Made by a program: the position numbers and the translations under genes | Shown here: positions 1-5,568 of the stretch, piece by piece | Position numbering within the stretch: the first letter of the stretch is position 1 | Layout of the letters: each line of letters starts with the position of its first letter | The notes under the pieces: generated by a model | Database searches by the model: none | What the model was told of the DNA's origin: nothing | Seen by the model: the letters and a program-made list of their open reading frames with translations, nothing else | Source: an uncultured Mucilaginibacter sp. | GTDB taxonomy: Bacteria; Bacteroidota; Bacteroidia; Sphingobacteriales; Sphingobacteriaceae | Assembly: GCF_946481715.1 (NCBI RefSeq) | Contig: NZ_CAMLOV010000235.1 | Coordinates: 1 to 6,817 of the forward strand | Length of the DNA: 6,817 nt | Direction: 5' to 3'

Positions 1-1086
1 AGAATTCAACTTGATGCCATCCTTCCCCGGCGAAATAATAGTGTTATTGATAAACTGGAAATATGGACCGGGGGTGTACCTCGAATCCGCAAAAATGCCG
101 TGAGCACCCGCGTTAATGATGATGTTATTAAATACCAGGTTATCGCCCAACCCCAATACAATAATGCCGTTGCCCGGCGCATTTTTCACCAGGTTGTTAT
201 AACACTTGCCACCGGTGCCCTCTCCTATTTGTATGCCGTTATCCTGCCCTGCGGCAAAAGGCTTTAAGCCCGGCGACCTAACCGTATTGTTATATATCTC
301 GGCCCCGGCTGTTGCGCTGCCAACCTGTATGCCTTCGCAGCCGGTAGAATCAACAATATTGTTGTACACCTCAACATTGGTTACATTATGTGGCAAAACC
401 CTGCCACAGGCAAGCAAAACCCCCTTTGCATAAAAGGAATTACCTACATAAAAACCTTCGCCACCTGTGTTGTGTACATAATTATCGTGTAGAAGTACAT
501 TGCTCATAGTAAAGTGGCCGCGCTGTGTTGCCGCATCGCAGGATGGGTCGGTTTTTGCCATGACCCCGGCAAATTCGCTATTGCGCACTTCCACATTGGA
601 TATCTCAAAATCCGAGCTGAGGCCATCCATCGTCATGCCGATATTGCCGCCGTTTACAACAAATCCGTACTTTGTGGCGGCGTCGCCGTTGCCTGTTATC
701 TTAAAATATTGGCAGTTTTGTGTTTTAAAAGCGTAAGAAGCGGTAGCAGGTTCAGTAAAAGTTACTTTGCCACCTTTGTTGATAATTATAATAGGCCTTG
801 CAGCCGTTCCTTTAAAATTCTTGAGCAACAGTGCGCCTCGCGTGCCGGCGGGAATACAGATGGTTGCCCCTGCGGGTATAGTGGCACCATCCACAAACCA
901 TTCAGAAGCTTTAACGGTATAGGTGCAGGCAACACCGGTTTCATCGGGCTTACCCGGTACCCGGGCAGTCTTATCGGGCGTAACGCGCCCTGTTTCTTTC
1001 TTATAAACACGTTTGGCACACATCATTAATGATGATACCGCCAGTATAACCGCTACTATGCGCATCATATGATTTTTGATCGTCAT
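1..1086 (-). CDS. Right-handed parallel beta-helix repeat protein, exported (3' end cut by window edge)
   Basis: The frame reads open from an ATG at 1086 to the left edge without a stop, giving 362 residues with the C-terminus missing. Residues 1-22 look like a signal peptide: charged n-region, then a hydrophobic run IVAVILAVSSLMM, then Cys23, so it may be a lipoprotein. However, the Leu-Met-Met-Cys box is not canonical. Residues 70-115 (with PAGATICIPAGT and RPIIIINKGGKVTF) form the cap-like start common in secreted Bacteroidota beta-helix proteins. From about residue 125 there are repeated coils ending in Asn-Asn-x-Ile/Val and Gly-Ile-x-Val patterns (YNNIVDSTGCEGIQVG, YNNTVRSPG, YNNLVKNAPGNGIIV, FNNIIINAGAHGIF, INNTIISPGKDGI), typical of PbH1/NosD-like helices. 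Such folds often bind or cleave polysaccharide, but no catalytic residues can be assigned, so the substrate is unknown. A start at Met7 or Met8 (1068 or 1065) is also possible. A GAGGG about 10 nt upstream weakly favours 1086. Confidence 0.85.
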   Translation of the reverse strand, partial: MTIKNHMMRIVAVILAVSSLMMCAKRVYKKETGRVTPDKTARVPGKPDETGVACTYTVKASEWFVDGATIPAGATICIPAGTRGALLLKNFKGTAARPIIIINKGGKVTFTEPATASYAFKTQNCQYFKITGNGDAATKYGFVVNGGNIGMTMDGLSSDFEISNVEVRNSEFAGVMAKTDPSCDAATQRGHFTMSNVLLHDNYVHNTGGEGFYVGNSFYAKGVLLACGRVLPHNVTNVEVYNNIVDSTGCEGIQVGSATAGAEIYNNTVRSPGLKPFAAGQDNGIQIGEGTGGKCYNNLVKNAPGNGIIVLGLGDNLVFNNIIINAGAHGIFADSRYTPGPYFQFINNTIISPGKDGIKLNS

Positions 1087-1417
1087 TCGTAAAACCCTCG
1101 ACAGCCCGCAAAAACTGGATGTACAAAATACATTAATAGCTATAATCCGAATGTTCTATTTCTGCAACGCTGCTATAATACGTTTTGTTGAGGGGAATGT
1201 TATTTACTAAGATTTTTATAGCATTGAACGTTATGCTGATAATGGCAATCCCTGCGGGCCGCGCTATCCGCTCATACTGCACAAGGCCTTAGCCACAGGC
1301 CGGTATCCACTCTTATCGCTATTGCTGGGCATTCGTTTAATAGCTTCTTATTTGCCCAAACCGGAATTTACAGAATGCTTATTCCGTTAGGTCGGGCGCA
1401 TTTACAGGCATGAACCA
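1087..1417. other. Gene-free intergenic region with a palindromic element
   Basis: This 331-nt stretch lies between the beta-helix gene start and the epimerase stop, both on the minus strand. I see no credible coding frame. It holds the REP-like element at about 1246-1329, a bulged inverted repeat (TTATAGCAT at 1216-1224 against ATGCTGATAA at 1233-1242) and a 6-bp inverted repeat (CGGAAT at 1362-1367 against ATTCCG at 1381-1386). Neither small inverted repeat is followed by a T-tract on the minus strand, so I do not call a terminator for the epimerase gene. No convincing promoter box for the beta-helix gene was found. Confidence 0.6.
1246..1329. repeat. Extragenic palindromic (REP-like) element, Bacteroidota type
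   Basis: A GC-rich island sits in otherwise AT-rich intergenic DNA. It starts with CCCTGCGGGCCGCGCTATCC, continues through CTATCCGCT, has a central perfect hairpin GGCCT-tagccac-AGGCC (1285-1289 with 1297-1301), then GGTATCCACT and TTATCGCTATTGCT. On the minus strand it reads AGCGATAAG, AGTGGATACC, hairpin, AGCGGATAGC, CCCGCAGGGA. From memory this resembles dispersed palindromes found in intergenic DNA of Flavobacterium, Pedobacter and Mucilaginibacter genomes, where AGTGGA and AGCGGATAGC blocks flank a variable hairpin. Only one copy is visible, so its repeated nature is inferred. The ends are approximate. Confidence 0.55.
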
Positions 1418-1822
1418 TCAGCTATGAACCTCCTGGCAAAGTTCCACCAACACCCCATTCGCGCTCTTAGGGTGCACAAAACAAACCAGCTTATTATCGG
1501 CACCGCGTTTGGGTTTATCATTCAGTAAAACAAAGCCCTCTGCCTTCAGCCGCGCCATTTCGGCGACGATATCAGCGACGTCAAAAGCAATGTGGTGTAT
1601 CCCCTCTCCCTTTTTCTCCAGGAATTTAGCGATGGGGCTATCGGGCGTAGTAGCTTGCAGGAGCTCTATTTTATTGGGCCCACTTTTTAAAAAGGCGGTA
1701 TTTACCCCCTCGGAGGCTACTTCTTCGGTTTTGTAGACAACGGTATTCAATAGCAGCTCGTATATATTTTTAGCAGCCTGCATATCATTCACTGCAATGC
1801 CTATGTGCTCTATCTTGTTCAT
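1418..1822 (-). CDS. mce: Methylmalonyl-CoA epimerase
   Basis: A 134-residue vicinal-oxygen-chelate (glyoxalase-fold) protein, the usual family length. It interconverts (2R)- and (2S)-methylmalonyl-CoA in the cytoplasm, linking methylmalonyl-CoA mutase to propionyl-CoA metabolism. Visible family signatures: IEHIGIAV at residues 4-11 with His6, KIELLQ at 51-56 with Glu53, GIHHIAFDV at 74-82 with the His76-His77 pair, and HPKSANGVLVELCQ at 117-130 with Glu127. The metal ligands expected for the family (His, Glu/Gln, His, Glu) all have candidates here. The phrase DSPIAKFLEKKGEGIHH also matches bacterial and mitochondrial epimerases. I chose the ATG at 1822 because the protein then begins MNKIEHIG as in relatives. 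An in-frame ATG at 1858 would add 12 residues (MHFDANNLQYLD) with no domain role. The gene stands alone, divergent from iscS; no mutase subunit or MeaB is in the window. Confidence 0.93.
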   Translation of the reverse strand: MNKIEHIGIAVNDMQAAKNIYELLLNTVVYKTEEVASEGVNTAFLKSGPNKIELLQATTPDSPIAKFLEKKGEGIHHIAFDVADIVAEMARLKAEGFVLLNDKPKRGADNKLVCFVHPKSANGVLVELCQEVHS

Positions 1823-1896
1823 GTCCAAATATTGTAAATTATTGGCATCAAAATGCAATTTATAGGGCTTGCAAAGTATTAAAGTAAAAGTTTGCG

Positions 1897-1904
1897 TATA
1901 TTTG
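1897..1904 (+). promoter_or_regulatory. Candidate -7 box of the iscSUA promoter
   Basis: TATATTTG is an exact match to the Bacteroidota -7 consensus TAnnTTTG and lies 19 nt before the iscS ATG, so the mRNA would begin with a very short leader. The -33 element is poor: the nearest TTG (1869-1871) is 25 nt upstream of the box, longer than usual. No IscR-like operator is recognised. The leader contains a small palindrome (1909-1921). Confidence 0.45.
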
Positions 1905-1922
1905 TGTTGTTAATTTTTAACC

Positions 1923-3134
1923 ATGAACATCCCAATTTATTTAGATAACAACGCCACCACACCAATGGACCCCCGGGTGCTGGAAGCTATGCTGCCATAT
2001 TTTAACGAAAAGTTTGGTAATGCGGCAAGCCGTAACCACCCTTTTGGCTGGGTAGCAGAAGAAGGCGTTGATTATGCACGCGAGCAAGTGGCCAAGCTGA
2101 TAGGCGCTTCAGAAAAAGAGATCATCTTTACATCGGGCGCTACCGAATCAGACAACCTGGCCATCAAAGGCGTGTTTGAAATGTATAAAGAAAAAGGCAA
2201 CCACATCATCACTGCGGTTACCGAGCATAAAGCAGTATTAGATGCCTGCAAACACGTTGAAAAGCTTGGCGGTAAGGTTACTTACCTCCCTGTTAAAGAA
2301 GACGGTTTAGTAGACCTTGCAGCGCTTGAAGCAGCCATGACCAGCGAAACCATCCTGGTATCTATCATGTATGGCAACAACGAGATCGGCGTAATACAGC
2401 CGGTTAAAGAAATTGCTGCTATTGCCCACAAATACGGTGCGCTGTTTATGACAGATGCTACACAGGCAGTTGGTAAAATACCGGTAGATGTTATTGCTGA
2501 TGGCATCGACCTGTTAGCTTTATCGGCGCATAAAATGTACGGCCCTAAAGGTGTAGGCGCCTTATATGTACGCCGTAAAGGCCCAAGGGTTAAAGTTACT
2601 GCCCAAATGGACGGTGGTGGCCACGAGCGCGGTATGCGTTCGGGTACACTGAATGTTCCGGGTATTGTTGGTTTAGGTAAAGCCTGCGAAATTGCCGGTT
2701 TGGAAATGGAGAGCGAAGCCATACGTTTATCAGCCCTGCGCGATAAACTGGAAAAATCGTTAACCGTACTGGAAGAAAGCTATGTAAACGGTAACGTAGA
2801 ACACCGCTTACCACACGTAGCCAACATCTCTTTTAAATATGTTGAAGGAGAGGGTTTAATGATGGCAATGAAAGACCTGGCAGTATCATCAGGTTCTGCT
2901 TGTACATCAGCTTCGTTAGAGCCATCGTACGTGCTGAAAAGCCTTGGCTTGTCAGACGATTTGGCACACTCTTCGATACGTTTTGGCTTAGGCCGCTTTA
3001 CTACCGAAGAAGAGGTTGATTACGCAATTGAAGTAACCAAAAAATCGGTTAACCATCTGCGCGAACTTTCACCGCTTTGGGAGATGTTTAAAGAAGGCAT
3101 CGACCTGGATTCGATTGAGTGGGCAGAACACTAA
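1923..3134 (+). CDS. iscS: Cysteine desulfurase IscS
   Basis: A 403-residue PLP-dependent class V aminotransferase-fold enzyme that converts L-cysteine to alanine and carries the released sulfur as a persulfide to IscU and other acceptors in the cytoplasm. It is collinear with IscS of the ISC system. The N-terminus [15 protein letters not shown] (5-19) is canonical. His102 (TEHKAV), Asp178 and Gln181 (TDATQ) fit the PLP-contacting residues. [10 protein letters not shown] (201-210) carries the Schiff-base lysine Lys204. [14 protein letters not shown] (322-335) carries the catalytic Cys327 on the long mobile loop that marks group I enzymes. The C-terminal tail [21 protein letters not shown] is close to the IscS tail known from proteobacteria and mitochondria, which contacts IscU; this separates it from SufS and NifS. 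Leader TTAATTTTTAACC has no Shine-Dalgarno sequence, as is common in Bacteroidota. It is the first gene of iscSUA, 143 nt ahead of iscU. Confidence 0.97.
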   Translation: MNIPIYLDNNATTPMDPRVLEAMLPYFNEKFGNAASRNHPFGWVAEEGVDYAREQVAKLIGASEKEIIFTSGATESDNLAIKGVFEMYKEKGNHIITAVTEHKAVLDACKHVEKLGGKVTYLPVKEDGLVDLAALEAAMTSETILVSIMYGNNEIGVIQPVKEIAAIAHKYGALFMTDATQAVGKIPVDVIADGIDLLALSAHKMYGPKGVGALYVRRKGPRVKVTAQMDGGGHERGMRSGTLNVPGIVGLGKACEIAGLEMESEAIRLSALRDKLEKSLTVLEESYVNGNVEHRLPHVANISFKYVEGEGLMMAMKDLAVSSGSACTSASLEPSYVLKSLGLSDDLAHSSIRFGLGRFTTEEEVDYAIEVTKKSVNHLRELSPLWEMFKEGIDLDSIEWAEH

Positions 3135-3137
3135 AAG

Positions 3138-3262
3138 AGATTTGAGATGTTAGATATGAGATTTGAGACTTATATCCGGCGTTTCTAAAAAGGAAAACAA
3201 AATTTAACACACGATTTGGGCTGATAGATTGGAGCTTACCTCACATCTAAAATCTCAAATCT
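3138..3262. repeat. Heptad-repeat inverted arms in the iscS-iscU spacer (potential long hairpin)
   Basis: Arms 3138-3160 and 3240-3262 are inverted copies matching at 21 of 23 positions, separated by 79 nt. Both arms are built of 7-nt units. The left side reads AGATTTG, AGATGTT, AGATATG, AGATTTG, AGACTT in exact register from 3138 to 3171. The right side reads ATCTAAA, ATCTCAA, ATCTAAA, ATCCAAA from 3245 to 3272, ending 5 nt before the iscU ATG. GAGATTTGAGA occurs twice, 21 nt apart (3137 and 3158). The left arm begins 3 nt after the iscS stop. There is no T-tract after the right arm, so it is not a classical terminator. It may be a transcript-level structure between the two genes or a simple-sequence repeat; its function is unknown. 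Confidence 0.75.
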
Positions 3263-3277
3263 AAAATCCAAAATAAA

Positions 3278-3691
3278 ATGGCTTATTCAGATAAAGTTAT
3301 CGACCATTACACTAACCCCCGCAACGTGGGTACGCTTGATAAAAGCAGCCACAAAGTGGGTACCGGCTTAGTTGGTGCGCCCGAGTGCGGCGACGTAATG
3401 CGTTTACAAATACAGGTTGATGATAACAACATCATCACCGATGCAAAATTTAAAACATTTGGCTGTGGTTCGGCTATTGCTTCTTCATCTTTGGCTACCG
3501 AGTGGCTTAAAGGCAAAAGCGTAGACGATGCCATGAAAATTGACAACATGGATATCGTAGAAGAGCTTGCCCTTCCGCCGGTTAAGATCCATTGTTCTGT
3601 TTTGGCAGAAGACGCTATCAAAGCGGCAATCAACGATTTCCGTGTAAAAAACGGCATGGAACCAATTGTGCTTGAAAAATCACATCACTAA
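3278..3691 (+). CDS. iscU: Iron-sulfur cluster assembly scaffold IscU
   Basis: A 137-residue scaffold on which IscS-derived sulfur and iron are assembled into a [2Fe-2S] cluster before transfer to carriers. It starts with the canonical MAYSDKVIDHYTNPRNVGT. The three ligand cysteines and the key aspartate are present: Cys37 and Asp39 in GAPECGDVM, Cys63 in TFGCGSAIASSS, and His105-Cys106 in LPPVKIHCSVLAEDAI. Residues 99-103 are LPPVK, the sequence recognised by the HscA chaperone in ISC systems, although no hscA or hscB lies in the window. The length and the lack of extra domains exclude NifU and SufU (no SufU-type insertion). The start codon is preceded by an A-rich run from the heptad repeat rather than by a Shine-Dalgarno sequence. 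It is co-directional with iscS (143-nt spacer) and iscA (90-nt spacer), presumably one transcript. Confidence 0.97.
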   Translation: MAYSDKVIDHYTNPRNVGTLDKSSHKVGTGLVGAPECGDVMRLQIQVDDNNIITDAKFKTFGCGSAIASSSLATEWLKGKSVDDAMKIDNMDIVEELALPPVKIHCSVLAEDAIKAAINDFRVKNGMEPIVLEKSHH

Positions 3692-3697
3692 TTAGAT

Positions 3698-3774
3698 GCA
3701 AGACATCAAGAATCAGGAAGCAAGATTTATTCTGCCTTTCTTGATTCTTGACTCTTAAAATCTTGATTCTATTC
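3698..3774. repeat. Heptad-repeat hairpin in the iscU-iscA spacer
   Basis: The left half consists of 7-nt units GCAAGAC, ATCAAGA, ATCAGGA, AGCAAGA (3698-3725). The right half reads TCTTGAT, TCTTGAC, TCTTAAA, then after a 1-nt slip TCTTGAT, TCTATTC (3739-3774). TCAAGAATCA (3706-3715) is the exact inverse of TGATTCTTGA (3742-3751). Allowing two G-U pairs, the stem extends to 15 bp (3706-3720 with 3737-3751) around a 16-nt loop. Same architecture as the iscS-iscU spacer but a different heptamer variant. No T-tract directly follows the stem, so a terminator is unlikely. Confidence 0.75.
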
Positions 3775-3781
3775 TACTACT

Positions 3782-4108
3782 ATGGTTACTGTAACTGATA
3801 AAGCAAAAGCTAAAATAGACAACCTGATGCAGGATAGCGGGCTCGATGCCTCGTATTTCCTGCGCGTGTCCGTTCAGGGTGGCGGCTGCTCGGGGTTATC
3901 TTATAACCTCGATTTTGATAACGAGGAAAAAAAGGGCGACCAATTTTTTGAAGACCGCGGCGTTCGTTTCGCGCTCGATATGAAATCCTTCCTGTACCTT
4001 GCCGGTACGGAGTTGGATTTCAGCGACGGGCTAAACGGTAAAGGCTTCAACTTCCATAACCCTAACGCAACCCGTACCTGCGGTTGCGGGGAGAGTTTCT
4101 CGGTTTAA
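3782..4108 (+). CDS. iscA: A-type iron-sulfur carrier (IscA/ErpA/HesB family)
   Basis: A 108-residue HesB/IscA-fold protein, the normal length. A-type carriers accept Fe-S clusters from the scaffold and deliver them to target proteins. The three conserved ligand cysteines are present: Cys36 in VQGGGCSGLSY, and Cys100 and Cys102 in the C-terminal TRTCGCGESF. The FLRVSVQGGGCSGLSYNLDF core and LNGKGFNFHNPNA are typical of the family. Whether it is a functional IscA, ErpA or SufA cannot be decided from sequence alone. The name iscA rests on its place directly after iscU. It is the last gene of the operon: an intrinsic terminator starts 23 nt after the TAA. The ATG is preceded by TTCTACTACT with no Shine-Dalgarno sequence. 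Confidence 0.93.
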   Translation: MVTVTDKAKAKIDNLMQDSGLDASYFLRVSVQGGGCSGLSYNLDFDNEEKKGDQFFEDRGVRFALDMKSFLYLAGTELDFSDGLNGKGFNFHNPNATRTCGCGESFSV

Positions 4109-4130
4109 AGCAACATTGATATCATATTTG

Positions 4131-4160
4131 AAAGGCTCCGTTTTACGGGGCCTTTTTTGT
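4131..4160 (+). terminator. Intrinsic terminator of the iscSUA operon
   Basis: Stem AAAGGCTCCG (4131-4140), loop TTTTA, and CGGGGCCTTT (4146-4155) form 10 pairs including one U-G. The run of six T (4153-4158) overlaps the 3' arm. It lies 23 nt after the iscA stop codon. Confidence 0.9.
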
Positions 4161-4184
4161 TTTGAGGCAAATGTTATACTTTAG
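4156..4184 (+). promoter_or_regulatory. Candidate promoter of the DUF2625 gene
   Basis: TTTG at 4156-4159 and TACTTTAG at 4177-4184 (7 of 8 matches to TAnnTTTG) are spaced 17 nt apart and end 15 nt before the ATG at 4200. The -33 part lies within the T-tract of the isc terminator, so the two signals would overlap. Sequence match only. Confidence 0.35.
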
Positions 4185-4199
4185 TACACAAACCTTGTT

Positions 4200-4949
4200 A
4201 TGAAAATAAATATTGCCTCCCTTGTATTATTACTCGTTTTGTTGTCGACGCAATATGCCTTTTCGCAAAACAAAATGCGGCCCTTAGAAGAATTAACAGC
4301 CGATACCTCCGGCTGGGCTGTATTAAAAGAGTCCATCGCAACAGCCAAAAACAAACTACAAATCCTGCCTGCCGCCAATCGGGTAAAGGCTGGAGAAGCA
4401 TTATATCAAACACAGGTTACCACACATTCGTACATGGGTGCCATAATTTACTTTACAGGTGGCTTACTTATAGACAACGGTTGGATAAGATTATTAGGAT
4501 CGGGCAGCGCCAAATTAACGCGTTCGCTGCCAGGTTGGAATAAAGGGAAAACTTTTAAAGAGTTTGGCGAACGCCCGGGTTATTTATTGATTGGCGACGA
4601 TGCAATCGGAGGCTTTTTTGCTATAAATGGCGGCGCGTTAGGAGCAGAAATGGGCAAAGTATATTACCTCGCACCAGAAACTTTGAAATGGGAATCGCTT
4701 CAAAAAGGTTATTCAGACTTTGTGGATTTTTGCCTCAATGGCAACCTGGATAAATTTTATGAAACCTACCGCTGGGCGAACTGGCAGACAGAAGTAAAAG
4801 AATTAAATGGCGACAACGTCTATAATTTCTATCCCACATTATGGAGCGAGGAAGGGCGGGATATAAAAAACACAACCCGTAAAGTTGTACCAGTGCAGGA
4901 ACAATATGATTTAAATATAGAATGGATCAAGCAGTTGCAGATTAAATAA
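4200..4949 (+). CDS. Secreted DUF2625 family protein
   Basis: A 249-residue protein with a clear signal peptide: MKIN, hydrophobic core IASLVLLLVLLS, and likely cleavage after Ala-Phe-Ser22 before Gln23, so it is exported to the periplasm or beyond. The mature part matches what I remember of DUF2625: RPLEELTADTSGWAVL near the start, VTTHSYMGAIIYFTGGLLIDNGWIRLLGSG (about 72-101), LIGDDAIGGFFAINGGALG (about 130-148), VYYLAPETLKWESLQKGYSDFVDFCLNGNLDKFYETYRW and an FYPTLW motif near the C-terminus. The family has no established biochemical function that I can name, and no catalytic residues can be assigned. The gene ends in tandem stops (TAA TAA, 4947-4952). It follows the isc terminator and probably has its own promoter; no partner gene is evident. 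Confidence 0.85.
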   Translation: MKINIASLVLLLVLLSTQYAFSQNKMRPLEELTADTSGWAVLKESIATAKNKLQILPAANRVKAGEALYQTQVTTHSYMGAIIYFTGGLLIDNGWIRLLGSGSAKLTRSLPGWNKGKTFKEFGERPGYLLIGDDAIGGFFAINGGALGAEMGKVYYLAPETLKWESLQKGYSDFVDFCLNGNLDKFYETYRWANWQTEVKELNGDNVYNFYPTLWSEEGRDIKNTTRKVVPVQEQYDLNIEWIKQLQIK

Positions 4950-5036
4950 TAAGCGGCTTCGTGTTGAGGAGTATTTTTTTGTGCGCCCATTAAGTTTGGC
5001 ACAATTTGGGTGGCGTATCAATAAGAAATATTTGCG

Positions 5037-5465
5037 ATGGACGAATTAATCATTAAACAGCTTGATTTCCTTATTGGCAAATGGAATACCAGCGGTACAG
5101 TTGCAGCAACCAAAACTACAGGGACGACTACATTCGAAGGCACCGACACCTACGAGTACGTATTGGATGATCAATTCATTTTGCACACGGTAGATGTATT
5201 AATGGGCGGGCAACACATAAAAACGTTGGAGCTGATTGGCATAAATAAAGAGCGGCAGGAGTTTGTGTTAAATGCATTTGACAATAGCGGCGGTATGGGT
5301 AAGATGACGGCTTTACTGGTTGATGGTGTTTTACATATATCGGATGAAAACATGAGGTCGCGGTTAACAGTTGTCGACCCTTCCAAAAAAATGGGCGCCG
5401 TTTGGGAAAAGAGTGCAGATGGTAAAAACTGGGAACACTGGATGAGGCTTGAGCTCTCTCATTAG
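5037..5465 (+). CDS. Small DUF1579-like protein (lipocalin-type beta-barrel predicted)
   Basis: A 142-residue protein without signal peptide or membrane segment, probably cytoplasmic. It opens with LDFLIGKWNTSGTV (9-22), the FLxGxW signature of DUF1579 and related heme/lipid-binding-like barrels, where the early Gly-x-Trp sits at the barrel base. The rest is alternating short beta-strands and turns, such as TDTYEYVLDDQFILHTVDV, HIKTLELIGINKERQEFVLNAF and WEKSADGKNWEHWMRLEL, consistent with an 8- to 10-stranded barrel. These proteins often sit among accessory genes, and no reaction is known to me. It begins 87 nt after the DUF2625 gene, with no clear terminator between, so read-through is possible. 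Start: the ATG at 5037 places the FLIGKW motif at the expected distance from the N-terminus. Confidence 0.75.
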   Translation: MDELIIKQLDFLIGKWNTSGTVAATKTTGTTTFEGTDTYEYVLDDQFILHTVDVLMGGQHIKTLELIGINKERQEFVLNAFDNSGGMGKMTALLVDGVLHISDENMRSRLTVVDPSKKMGAVWEKSADGKNWEHWMRLELSH

Positions 5466-5568
5466 AAAGCGTTAATAGCCGGTAATAAGGGCAGAGTAGT
5501 ATCAATCACATCGCTATTTTATTACTGTTGCCAATTATTTTTTATCTTAGGGCATCAATCTTAACACC

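Noticed and set aside
514..1029. Plus-strand open frame of 171 codons opposite the beta-helix gene
   Set aside because: Its translation is Cys/Ser/Arg-rich with no recognisable domain, while the minus-strand frame has a signal peptide and regular beta-helix coils. It is an antisense shadow.
1362..1386. CGGAAT / ATTCCG inverted repeat as terminator of the epimerase gene
   Set aside because: Only 6 bp with a 13-nt loop, and no T-tract on the minus strand after it.
2282..2722. Minus-strand open frame of 146 codons inside iscS
   Set aside because: Lies wholly opposite the highly conserved iscS coding sequence, including the PLP lysine region; its composition is that of a shadow frame.
3138..3774. 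Heptad repeats as a CRISPR array
   Set aside because: The units are 7 nt, contiguous and imperfect, with no spacers of uniform length and no cas genes.
4957..4980. Possible terminator after the DUF2625 gene (CTTC / GAGG then seven T)
   Set aside because: The T-run is real (4974-4980), but the stem is only 4 pairs with one wobble, too weak to call.
5005..5034. TTTG ... AATATTTG as a promoter for the DUF1579-like gene
   Set aside because: The spacing is fair, but the -7 box lacks the leading TA and would place the transcript start at or after the ATG at 5037.
5527..5550. GTTG ... TATCTTAG as a promoter for the tricorn homologue
   Set aside because: The -7-like box is reasonable (7 of 8), but the spacing to GTTG is only 12 nt, too short for a Bacteroidota promoter.
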